Positions 14,153 through 20,724 of a stretch of 20,724 nt of DNA are shown in pieces. The position numbers and the translations under genes were made by a program. Each line of letters opens with the position of its first letter. The stretch's first letter is position 1. The notes beneath the pieces are model-generated. The model made no database searches. It was given only the letters and a program-made list of their open reading frames with translations, and was not told where the DNA came from. The DNA is from an uncultured Eggerthellaceae bacterium (GTDB taxonomy: Bacteria; Actinomycetota; Coriobacteriia; Coriobacteriales; Eggerthellaceae): assembly GCA_958454405.1 (NCBI GenBank), contig CAUEBO010000050.1, forward strand, positions 1-20,724, in the 5' to 3' direction.

Positions 14153-14992
14153 CTACTCCTTGAGGTCGATGTTCTTGGTGTCGGTGATGAGCATGCAGCC
14201 CGGCGCATGGGTGATTGCGAACGCGGGCTTGGAGTTCATGACGATCGATTGCGGCGTCACGCCGCAGGCCCAGAACACCGGCACTTCGCCCTCGTGGATG
14301 TCCACGGGATCGCCGAACTCGGGATGCGCCAGGTCGCGCACGCCGATGGCCGCCGGGTCGCCGATGTGGATGGGCGCGCCGTGCACCTTGGGGATGGCGC
14401 CGGAGATCTGCACCGCCTTCACCACCTGGTCGTAGGGGATGGGGCGCATGGACATGACCATGTTGCCGGACATGGAGCCCGCCGGCGTGCACGGCACGCC
14501 CGTCAGGTACATGGATACGTTGCGGCCCATGGTGTTGTGGCGCATCTCGATGCCGGCTTCCACGAGCTCGCTTTCGAACGAGAACGAGCATCCGATGACG
14601 AACGACACCAGGTCGTCGCGCCAGCAGTCCTCGACGTTGTCCACCTCGGCCACCAGCTCGCCGTGCTCGTAGATGCGGTAGCGCGGGAAGTCGGTGGCGA
14701 TGTCGCAGTCGGTGGCGCAGATGGCAGCCTCGCGCGCGCCCACCTCGGTCACCTCGAGCAGCGGGCAGGGCTTGGGGTTGCGCTGCGCGAACAGCAGGAA
14801 GTCGTAGGCTTGCTCCTTCGGCAGCACGATGAGGTTCGCCTGCGCGTACCCGGGGCACAGGCCGCTGGTCGGCGCCGTGAACGCGCCGGAGCGAATGAGA
14901 TGCCGCGCTTCGACGGGCGTCGCGTCGAGCATCTGCGCCCACACGTCGTCGGCGACGCCTTCGGGCTTGGCGGGAGCGGGAGTGTTCGGCAT
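14153..14992 (-). CDS. UPF0317/DUF1445 family protein (YcsI-like, putative hydro-lyase)
   Basis: 279 residues, close to the family length of about 265. Conserved stretches are GLCPGYAQANLIVLP (44-58), DLVSFVIGCSFSFESEL, NVSMYLTGVPC, VMSMRPIP, IGDPAAIGVRDLAHPEFGD and VFWACGVTPQS, ending in APGCMLITDTKN. The ATG at 14992 follows GAAAGGGG. It is soluble and cytoplasmic. The biochemical reaction of the bacterial family is not settled; databases label it putative hydro-lyase, and it is related to the UPF0317 part of vertebrate D-glutamate cyclase, which makes 5-oxo-D-proline. B. subtilis ycsI lies beside ycsF (pxpA) and ycsG (NRAMP-like), both of whose homologues occur at the left end of this window, so a 5-oxoproline or glutamate link is plausible. 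Confidence 0.9.
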   Translation of the reverse strand: MPNTPAPAKPEGVADDVWAQMLDATPVEARHLIRSGAFTAPTSGLCPGYAQANLIVLPKEQAYDFLLFAQRNPKPCPLLEVTEVGAREAAICATDCDIATDFPRYRIYEHGELVAEVDNVEDCWRDDLVSFVIGCSFSFESELVEAGIEMRHNTMGRNVSMYLTGVPCTPAGSMSGNMVMSMRPIPYDQVVKAVQISGAIPKVHGAPIHIGDPAAIGVRDLAHPEFGDPVDIHEGEVPVFWACGVTPQSIVMNSKPAFAITHAPGCMLITDTKNIDLKE

Positions 14993-15480
14993 GGTGGGCC
15001 CCTTTCCAAGAACTGCGCTTCATTGTCGCGCGCGAAACGTCCTGTGCTGCTATAGTACCACCTATTCATGCCCGCGCTTCCGAATGCGAAACGCCCGCTG
15101 TATCGCCCGGCCGCTCGTGAACGTGACTGAAACCGCCTTCCAATGTGCAGTTTTCAGGGCGCATTCGGACCCCGCGCGCGGCGCTGGCGCGCATAGTGCC
15201 TGGTCGCGGAACATCCAGGTCCGGATTCGCGGCTTGCGATTGCACATTCGAGGGCGTTTTCGGCCACTTCCCGATTCGAACGCCTTTGCGCCGATCGCGC
15301 AACAGGGGAGGATGGAATCGGATCGAGGGTCCCCCCGGCGGAGCCGGGATCAAAGCAGGGGCGCGCGCGAGGCGAAAACCAGAGCCAGACCGTGCGGGAC
15401 TGAACTGCTCAGGAGCAGGGCTGGCCGAAGCGCTGCGCAGTTGATCTCGCGCTTGCACCGACCTCGTTTGTCCGGCTTGC
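14993..15480. other. Long intergenic stretch without a recognisable gene
   Basis: This stretch separates the UPF0317 gene (minus) from the GNAT gene (plus). Open frames exist on both strands but are Arg/Pro/Gly-rich with no plausible ribosome site or family. Small hairpins occur at 15334-15348 (CCCGGC/GCCGGG) and 15405-15418 (CTGCTC/GAGCAG). A TACTAT box on the minus strand near 15055 could serve the UPF0317 gene. I see nothing else I can support. Confidence 0.5.
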
Positions 15481-15489
15481 GGCAGTAAT

Positions 15490-15509
15490 ACAAACATTTG
15501 TGCTATATT
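15490..15509 (+). promoter_or_regulatory. Extended -10 promoter with overlapping dyad, GNAT gene
   Basis: TGCTATATT (15501-15509) is a near-consensus extended -10 element. Directly upstream and overlapping it is the dyad ACAAA-CA-TTTGT (15490-15501), placed where a bound repressor would block RNA polymerase. Transcription would start near 15516, about 54 nt before the gene. Confidence 0.5.
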
Positions 15510-15569
15510 GTTCATCGTTGTCGCGCCAGAATGCAGGCGCAGTGCGTTGAAGATGAAACGAGGGCTCGC

Positions 15570-16319
15570 ATGGATGCGGATTTCGTAAACCTGACTAAAG
15601 AGAATCTTGTCGACGAGCACCTTTGCTGCATCATCCGCAGCAAAAAGCCCCATCCGGGCGTCGAAGCGAAGCGGCAATGGCTCTCCGACCGGCTGGAGGA
15701 AGGCCACGTTTTCAGGAAGCTGCAGGCGAAGGCCACGGCCTTCATCGAGTACGCTCCCCTTGAAACGGCCTGGGTCCCCGTAGTCGGCGACAACTACCTC
15801 TACCTGTACTGCCTGTGGGTCACCGGCGCCCCCAGGGGAAGCGGGCAGGGGAAAGCGCTCATGGAGTACTGCTTGGCCGATGCCAGGGAACACGGCAAGT
15901 CGGGCGTGTGCATGCTGGGAGCGAAGAAGCAGAAGAGCTGGCTTTCCGACCAGTCGTTCGCGAAGAAGTACGGCTTCGAAGTCGTCGACGCCACCGAGAG
16001 CGGCTACGAGCTGCTCGCGCTTTCCTTCGACGGAACGGTTCCGCAGTTCGCGCCGAATGCCAAACGCGAGCGGATCGAAAGCGAGGAGCTGACGATTTAC
16101 TACGACCTGCAATGTCCCTACATCCACCAGTATATTGAGAAGATACGGCAGTATTGCGAGGAGAACGACGTGCCCGTATCGCTCGTTCTCGTGGACACGC
16201 TGCAGAAAGCGAAGGATCTGCCCTGCGCCTTCAACAACTGGGCCGTGTTCTACCAAGGGGAGTTCCAGACGGTCAACTTGCTGGGCGTTCCCCAGATAGA
16301 GAAGCTGCTCAAGAAATGA
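15570..16319 (+). CDS. GNAT acetyltransferase with YoaP-like C-terminal domain
   Basis: 249 residues. The N-terminal half is a GNAT fold, with YLYLYCLWVTGAPRGSGQGK (about 76-95) including the acetyl-CoA loop GAPRGSGQGKALM and the following helix. The C-terminal part (YYDLQCPYIHQYIEKI to GVPQIEKLL) matches the YoaP-like domain, a thioredoxin-like extension found after such acetyltransferases. The ATG at 15570 has GAGGG six bases upstream; an earlier in-frame ATG at 15498 overlaps the promoter and is rejected. The gene appears to be transcribed alone. The acceptor substrate is unknown. Confidence 0.88.
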   Translation: MDADFVNLTKENLVDEHLCCIIRSKKPHPGVEAKRQWLSDRLEEGHVFRKLQAKATAFIEYAPLETAWVPVVGDNYLYLYCLWVTGAPRGSGQGKALMEYCLADAREHGKSGVCMLGAKKQKSWLSDQSFAKKYGFEVVDATESGYELLALSFDGTVPQFAPNAKRERIESEELTIYYDLQCPYIHQYIEKIRQYCEENDVPVSLVLVDTLQKAKDLPCAFNNWAVFYQGEFQTVNLLGVPQIEKLLKK

Positions 16320-16382
16320 GCCCACGCATGGCGCGCTGCGCGGGATCCTTCGACTCCGGCGTAGCGCAAGAAAAGTCGGGGT

Positions 16383-16550
16383 TCGTGGCAGTTTTTGACG
16401 GTAAATGATCATTTGGAAAGCGGCAAACCTTGCCTTCGGAGCCAAGTTGCCACCGACTTCAGAGAAAAGCCTGGTTGAAAGGCCCTTCCCTCCAGCGACC
16501 TCCTTGACGGAGAAGGGCCAATGATCATTTATCATCAAAAACTGCCACGA
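16383..16550. mobile_element. 168-bp MITE-like element with 31-bp terminal inverted repeats
   Basis: The ends 16383-16413 and 16520-16550 are inverted copies matching at 29 of 31 positions, starting TCGTGGCAGTTTTTGA and ending TAAATGATCATT. Each arm contains the palindrome AATGATCATT. The 106-bp interior has no gene but has an 8-bp inverted pair GGCCCTTC (16481-16488) / GAAGGGCC (16512-16519), so the whole unit folds into a long hairpin. No clear target-site duplication is seen. It lies between convergent genes. A non-autonomous mobile element or an interspersed palindromic repeat are both possible. Confidence 0.6.
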
Positions 16551-16618
16551 GCGGTGCGATTCCCCGCGCTGAAGAATCACGGCAGCAAATGACGAACCTT
16601 GCTCCATGCGCAACGGGC

Positions 16619-16661
16619 CTTTTCGAGCCCGCGTCCGACGCCGCCGAACCGGCAGCAAGCT
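16619..16661. repeat. 43-bp dispersed repeat, copy 1
   Basis: This is identical over 43 bp to 20521-20563. The 3' end forms part of an 8-bp hairpin (CCGGCAGC 16649-16656 / GCTGCCGG 16670-16677). Similarity may extend upstream: CGAACCT...CTCCA and TGCCACGAGCG occur at comparable distances before both copies. Confidence 0.85.
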
Positions 16662-16755
16662 TCCACCGCGCTGCCGGCTGTGGGCTGGCAGTAGGCGGGA
16701 GTCGGACGCTTGCCAGTTGTCGTCGCTGTGAGCGGGAGAGCACCCTGTGCGCGGC

Positions 16756-16788
16756 AGGGCCGGAGAAGGTTTCGTCTTCTCCGGCCCT
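16756..16788. terminator. Strong hairpin downstream of the flavoprotein gene
   Basis: A perfect 13-bp stem (AGGGCCGGAGAAG / CTTCTCCGGCCCT) with a 7-nt loop lies about 60 bp past the flavoprotein stop (minus) and faces the GNAT gene from the other side. T-tracts are absent. It is a probable bidirectional transcript end. Confidence 0.6.
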
Positions 16789-16850
16789 CTGCTCAAAGCG
16801 TTCTCATGCAAAGCTGCGCCTGCTCGCGAGCGTTCGCATTCACTCAAGCG

Positions 16851-18563
16851 TCAGGCTTTTTTCTGCCAGGTCGAATCCACCACGACGTTGTCGTACAGAT
16901 GCTTGACCTCATCCCAGGTTGACGGATGCGAAGGCTGGAGCGTTCCCTTCAGGGCGTAGATCACGGAATACCGTCCCGAGTTCATGCAGTGCCCGTTCGA
17001 CACCGCGCTCGCCATTTGCCAATCAGCCGCGCCGCTCAGATCGCCGCCTGCCGTGCCGACGGCGAACAGCCCCGGGATCGGGTTGTAATCGCCGTCCAGA
17101 ACCTGGTAATGATCGTCGACGATCACGCCGGCATCTATCGCGACTATGCGCACGTGGTTCGCTATGCCCCAGTATGGCGGCGTGTCGATGGGCTTCATGT
17201 AATCCGGAGACAAGCCGAAGTCCTCGTCGCGCCCGTTTGCGCAGAACTCGTTCCACTGCCGGATGCTCTGTTCCACCGCATCGGCTGGGAGCCCCATCTC
17301 CTCGGCGAGCTCCGCTATCGAATCAGCTCGATGGCAGCCGATGAGGCCCGGCTCGTAGGGGATCTGGGACGTGTCTTCTTGGGGCACGGATTGGCCGACG
17401 ATGTACTTCTCCATGTCCTCGCGCGGAGGGAACGTGGTGTACTTCTCGTCGAACGCGTCGTCGAAGAATCGGAAAAACGTCCCCCGGTCCTCCTGATCGT
17501 GGAAATAGCGCGTCGAATTGAGCCACAAGGGCATCGACGCGTCTTCGTTCATGAAGCGCTTTCCCGCGTGGTCGAGGGACAGCAACGGGGTTGCGGAAAT
17601 GCCGAAGGTCGTGGAGAAGACGTCGTGGGCCTGTTTGGCGTGCGGCTGGGGAACCATCTGCGCCCCGACGGCTATCGCCATTAAATGCCCGTCGCCCGTC
17701 CTGTTGATCTGATACGGTTGCACATGGTTCAAATCGGGGCAGAACTTGGATTTCATGGACTCGTTGCACTCGTAATCGCCCGTTGCGAGGATGACGGCGA
17801 CATTCGCATTGAACTTGATGTAGCCGTCCGGTCCGTTTCCGATCACGCCGGTCACGGCTCCGTCTTCGCTCGTGACAAGCTGAACCCCGGGAGTCTTGTA
17901 GAAGAATTCCGCGCCTTCCTGCTCCGCATGCTTCGCAAGCTCCTGAACCAGCAAGTTGTTGCTTTTCCATGCGTGCTTCGCGTAGGTGATCCTCGTGCCG
18001 TCTTCGTAGACGACCGAATCCGCGATGGTGTGCAGCGGGGCCGAATACCCTATCTCTTCGGTTACCTTGTCCATGAAGCAGACCGTCTCACCCGAGTGGT
18101 AGGCGTGGTAGCGCAGCAGATCCCAATTCACCCGATACAGGTTCGCTCGCCTCTGGGATTGCATCCAGTTCATGATGCCCTGATCGTCGGACTCTTCAAC
18201 GATCAGCCCGGAAGAGAAGTTCCCGTTGCCCGACGCCGCGCTCTCCTTCTGCAAGCAGGCGACCGAAGCGCCTTCCTCGAGCGCGGTGAGGACGGCGGGC
18301 AGTCCTGCGACGCCGGCTCCGACGACGACGATGTCGAAGGTTTTCTCGTCGACGAATTCCGCGATGTCGTCAACGACCGCGCTCGATTCAGCGAAGTCGT
18401 TCTCGTCGATGTGGTTCGGATAGTTTGACGTTTGCTCCGTGTCGGCGGATCGGCTCTCGGTTCCCCCGCTCGCGCACCCCGCGAGGCCAAGAAGCGCGCC
18501 TCCGCCAACAATGGTTCCTGCTGCCAGGAAAGACCTTCTTGAAATAGCTGCTTTTCCTCTCAT
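16851..18563 (-). CDS. Tat-exported lipoprotein FAD reductase (fumarate reductase/urocanate reductase-like flavoprotein)
   Basis: 570 residues. The N-terminus has the twin-arginine motif SRRSFLAAG and a lipobox LAGC (Cys30), so it should be folded, exported and lipid-anchored outside the membrane. The FAD motif VVVGAGVAGLPA spans 79-90. GKRFMNED (334-341) is the conserved segment carrying a proton-path arginine in soluble fumarate reductases, and FAVGTAGGDLSGAADWQ is the C-terminal FAD contact. No CxxCH heme motifs or FMN-attachment domain are present, so an external electron donor is required. The C-terminal substrate region reads NGHCMNSGRY instead of the usual RLGGN, hinting at a substrate other than fumarate. 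The ATG at 18563 has AAAGGAGG. It is divergent from a LuxR-type membrane regulator, a pairing common in Eggerthellaceae for respiration on small organic acceptors. Confidence 0.92.
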   Translation of the reverse strand: MRGKAAISRRSFLAAGTIVGGGALLGLAGCASGGTESRSADTEQTSNYPNHIDENDFAESSAVVDDIAEFVDEKTFDIVVVGAGVAGLPAVLTALEEGASVACLQKESAASGNGNFSSGLIVEESDDQGIMNWMQSQRRANLYRVNWDLLRYHAYHSGETVCFMDKVTEEIGYSAPLHTIADSVVYEDGTRITYAKHAWKSNNLLVQELAKHAEQEGAEFFYKTPGVQLVTSEDGAVTGVIGNGPDGYIKFNANVAVILATGDYECNESMKSKFCPDLNHVQPYQINRTGDGHLMAIAVGAQMVPQPHAKQAHDVFSTTFGISATPLLSLDHAGKRFMNEDASMPLWLNSTRYFHDQEDRGTFFRFFDDAFDEKYTTFPPREDMEKYIVGQSVPQEDTSQIPYEPGLIGCHRADSIAELAEEMGLPADAVEQSIRQWNEFCANGRDEDFGLSPDYMKPIDTPPYWGIANHVRIVAIDAGVIVDDHYQVLDGDYNPIPGLFAVGTAGGDLSGAADWQMASAVSNGHCMNSGRYSVIYALKGTLQPSHPSTWDEVKHLYDNVVVDSTWQKKA

Positions 18564-19020
18564 GCATCCTCCTTTTTCGAACTCCCCTACGGCTTACGGC
18601 TTGAGCGGCCGTATGGCGTGCTCGGAGCCGTACGCTGGTGCCATTATTGAGGGGATGTCGAAGGGTGGAAGATTGATTTTCCTCAGGGAACGTATGATTT
18701 TTGTCAACCTGCCGCCTCCGAGAGCCCGGAGAAAGCCGAAAGCCATCGTGCGGCGTCGAGGTTTCCTTGGCCCAACGATGCGCTGGGCAGCCGCCCAAGT
18801 CGGAAGCGAAACCTGCCGGCGCCTTCTGCAAAGCTTTGAACCTGCGGTATCGTGCAAGCGAATCCCGCCGACTTGTCGCAGGTCCCATGGTAGAATCGAG
18901 CCGTTGGCGGCGCTTCTGCCGCTTCTGCCGTTTCGGATCATCCTCAAATCAAAGCCAGCCGTCCTGTTTCGTCCGTGCCGCATCGAGCCATGGAACTTCG
19001 TGTGGAGGTTACTGGGAACA
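18564..19020. promoter_or_regulatory. Divergent control region, flavoprotein / LuxR regulator
   Basis: No gene is seen in these 457 bp. On the minus strand, TTGACA (18707-18702) is a consensus -35 for the flavoprotein, but the sequence 17 bp downstream (GAGGAA) is a poor -10, as expected for an activator-dependent promoter. TGATTTT is repeated at 18674-18680 and 18695-18701, 21 bp (two turns) apart, flanking this region. The flavoprotein leader would be about 100 nt. TAGAAT near 18891 is a weak -10 candidate for the regulator. Confidence 0.4.
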
Positions 19021-20433
19021 ATGGGGAAAGCGTTTCATCAGAGCGTGAGGAAAAATTTCCATCCGTGCTTCCTGGGCATCGGCTTCGTCTTCGCGTGGAA
19101 CGTGTCCATAACGTACTCCGCCTCTCCTATGTTCACCGATGCCGTTGCCGTCAATACCCTGATCCTCCTCGTTCGCGCGATCACCTACGTATGCAGCGCG
19201 GCGGCATACAAGAAGGCGGAGCCTCTTCTTCGCAACAAGGGCTTCATCTGCCTTTGCAGCGGGCTCGGATCCGTCGCGTCTTTGGTTTACCTGCTGTTCT
19301 TCAATCTGTTCGGGCTGTTCAACGTGTTCGTTGCGATCGTGTGCGCCCTGGTCATCGGCTTCACCCAATCGTGCTTGATGCTTTCGTGGTACGATCTGTT
19401 CGCGCGGATGAGCTTTCGGGAGCTCTGCGTGTACTATTCTGCCGGCAACGTCGTCGCTTCGGTCATACCGTTCCATCTCTCATTCGTCGATCCCGGGTAC
19501 AAGCTCATAATCGCGGTGCTGCCCATCATTGGCTCCCTGCTCTACGGAATGAGCCGCAAGGATTCCATCCTGTCGAACATGGAGTCGGGCCGAGAGCATG
19601 TCGAACTGAAGTGGAGTTTTCCGTTTCGTCCGATGGCGCTCATGGTTGTCACGGCGTTTATCATGGGGTGCACGAGGTTCTTCCAAGTTGACGCAAGCCT
19701 GAACTACAGCCTGCTCGGCCATATCGTGTCGGCGGCGTTCCTCTTGCTGGCCGCCGCCCTGATTCCAGCTCGATTCAACCTCAAGCTCCTGTACCTGTTC
19801 TCGCTGCCGTTGTGCATCATTGGGCTTTTTCTTTCGCGTCAGATGGAGCCCTTTTTCGGCATATTCGGCGCGATCTGCACGAACGCAGGGCTGTCTTTCT
19901 TCTTCATGTTCGTCATCATCCTGTTCTGCAGCATATCCTACCGATACGGCATCAACGTCATATGGCTCATCGGGTTCGCAGAGGCCATGAAGCTCATCGG
20001 AATGCTGCTGGGCAACGTCACGGGACTCTACCTCGTGCAGAACGAGGCGATCGTGAGCTGGCGCTTGGCGGCCGATGTAGCCGCCATCGTCATCGTGATA
20101 GCCTTCACCGTGTTCCTTTCTGAAAAGGATTATCGCGGCACGTGGGGATCGATGCCGATCGATGACGAGTCGGCGAAGGCCCCGGGTTTTGCCGGAGCTT
20201 CCAACTACGAGATGCTGCTGGATCGCTGCATGAAGATTTCCCGGCAATACAGCTTGACGCGTCGGGAAGAGGAGGTTCTGTTCCTGCTCGCCCAGAACAA
20301 GACGGTGCCGACGATCGAGAAGGAGCTCTCGATTTCAAACGCCACGGCCAAGACGCACTGCCATCACATCTACGCGAAGCTGAACGTCCACAAGAAGAAG
20401 GACCTGATAGCCTTGGTGCAGGATCAGAACTAG
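19021..20433 (+). CDS. Membrane-bound LuxR-family transcriptional regulator
   Basis: 470 residues. Residues about 10-380 form a polytopic domain with roughly twelve hydrophobic helices (for example ILLVRAITYVCSA, VASLVYLLFFNLFGLF, FFFMFVIILFCSISY, VAAIVIVIAFTVFL). After a short soluble linker, the C-terminal HTH (about 411-466) reads LTRREEEVLFLLAQN, then PTIEKELSISNATAKTHCHHIYAKL, the LuxR/GerE DNA-binding signature. The membrane domain probably senses the substrate or redox state and the HTH controls the divergent flavoprotein gene. The ATG at 19021 is chosen because the TM domain starts shortly after it; GGAGG lies 12 bp upstream, a somewhat long spacing. The frame is open far upstream across the divergent gene, but that part is not protein-like. 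Confidence 0.92.
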   Translation: MGKAFHQSVRKNFHPCFLGIGFVFAWNVSITYSASPMFTDAVAVNTLILLVRAITYVCSAAAYKKAEPLLRNKGFICLCSGLGSVASLVYLLFFNLFGLFNVFVAIVCALVIGFTQSCLMLSWYDLFARMSFRELCVYYSAGNVVASVIPFHLSFVDPGYKLIIAVLPIIGSLLYGMSRKDSILSNMESGREHVELKWSFPFRPMALMVVTAFIMGCTRFFQVDASLNYSLLGHIVSAAFLLLAAALIPARFNLKLLYLFSLPLCIIGLFLSRQMEPFFGIFGAICTNAGLSFFFMFVIILFCSISYRYGINVIWLIGFAEAMKLIGMLLGNVTGLYLVQNEAIVSWRLAADVAAIVIVIAFTVFLSEKDYRGTWGSMPIDDESAKAPGFAGASNYEMLLDRCMKISRQYSLTRREEEVLFLLAQNKTVPTIEKELSISNATAKTHCHHIYAKLNVHKKKDLIALVQDQN

Positions 20434-20520
20434 GGCCCGTGTGCCACGAGCGCGACGGCATGGTCAAGCGCCTCATCCCCGCCCTCGACCGCCCCCGAAC
20501 CTCTCCAGCCGGAAAAAGGG

Positions 20521-20563
20521 CTTTTCGAGCCCGCGTCCGACGCCGCCGAACCGGCAGCAAGCT
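20521..20563. repeat. 43-bp dispersed repeat, copy 2
   Basis: This is identical to 16619-16661 and starts 88 bp after the LuxR-type gene. Its end is part of a perfect 10-bp hairpin (GAACCGGCAG 20548-20557 / CTGCCGGTTC 20565-20574), which could act as a transcript end for the regulator gene. Confidence 0.85.
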
Positions 20564-20600
20564 CCTGCCGGTTCCCGAAGAACGACGTGAAATATGCGGA

Positions 20601-20686
20601 GGGCCCTCGCCCGGCGATGCCCACCAAGCGAGTTCCGCAGCGAAGCGAGGACAGCCCAGCGACTGGGGAACGCCCGGCGAGGGCCC
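20601..20686. other. Large foldable GC-rich structure
   Basis: GGGCCCTCGCCCGGCG (20601-20616) pairs with CGCCCGGCGAGGGCCC (20671-20686) at 15 of 16 positions across a 54-nt loop. The loop contains a 5-bp stem CCCAG/CTGGG (20655-20667) with a CGA tip. It may be a terminator, an interspersed repeat or a structured RNA. No gene is seen between 20434 and 20699. Confidence 0.45.
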
Positions 20687-20724
20687 GGCCGCAGAAAGCC
20701 TACACCTCGCCCATCAAGAAACGC

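Noticed and set aside
15066..16847. A 593-codon open frame on the minus strand
   Set aside because: It crosses the GNAT gene antisense, the inverted-repeat element and two intergenic regions, and has no recognisable domain.
18710..18990. Possible RNA gene in the divergent gap before the LuxR-type regulator
   Set aside because: No tRNA cloverleaf or convincing terminator was found by eye.
18439..19020. Upstream in-frame extension of the LuxR-type regulator
   Set aside because: It overlaps the divergent flavoprotein start and control region and is Pro/Arg-rich. The membrane domain begins right after the ATG at 19021.
20700..20724. Possible C-terminal end (RFLMGEV then stop) of a minus-strand gene entering from the right
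   Set aside because: Only seven codons are visible, too few to support a gene; it remains possible.

Overview
The window is GC-rich chromosomal DNA, most likely from an anaerobic gut actinobacterium of the Eggerthellaceae (Eggerthella/Gordonibacter-like). This is inferred from three things: high GC with strong AGGAGG-type ribosome binding sites, a Tat-exported flavoprotein reductase divergent from a multi-TM LuxR regulator, and strictly anaerobic radical dehydratase chemistry. No rRNA, tRNA, CRISPR array or transposase gene was seen.

Region 1 (1-2578, minus strand) holds an NRAMP-fold transporter cut by the window edge, pxpA (5-oxoprolinase subunit A) and a LysR regulator with a TTG start. 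The transporter has GPGT where metal-transporting NRAMPs have DPGN.

Region 2 (2579-12159, plus strand) is the centrepiece: a co-directional run of eight genes divergent from the LysR gene. They encode a CaiB/BaiF-type CoA transferase, two 2-hydroxyacyl-CoA dehydratase subunits, the Fe-S/ATP activator, an unknown integral membrane protein, an acyl-CoA dehydrogenase, an AMP-forming acyl-CoA ligase and an alpha/beta hydrolase. Together they could activate a 2-hydroxy acid to its CoA ester, remove water by ketyl-radical chemistry, reduce the enoyl-CoA and recycle CoA. The plan resembles the carnitine (cai) pathway with the dehydration step replaced by a Had/Fld-type enzyme. The substrate is unknown. 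Tandem dyads in the LysR/CoA-transferase gap are candidate operators, and GC-rich hairpins without T-tracts sit in most of the long gaps between genes.

Region 3 (12160-14992) has a frameshifted fragment of a second pxpA, in the same orientation as the intact one and just after the operon. It is followed by a sortase-anchored leucine-rich-repeat surface protein (minus) and a UPF0317/DUF1445 (YcsI-like) protein (minus). The dehydratase operon therefore lies between one whole and one broken pxpA, inside what may once have been a compact pxpA/NRAMP/ycsI-type locus.

Region 4 (14993-20724) has a YoaP-like GNAT acetyltransferase (plus), an intergenic block with a 168-bp element bounded by 31-bp inverted repeats and a 43-bp dispersed repeat, a Tat-lipoprotein FAD reductase (minus), and a divergent membrane-bound LuxR-type regulator (plus). 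A second copy of the 43-bp repeat and a large foldable GC-rich structure lie after the regulator.
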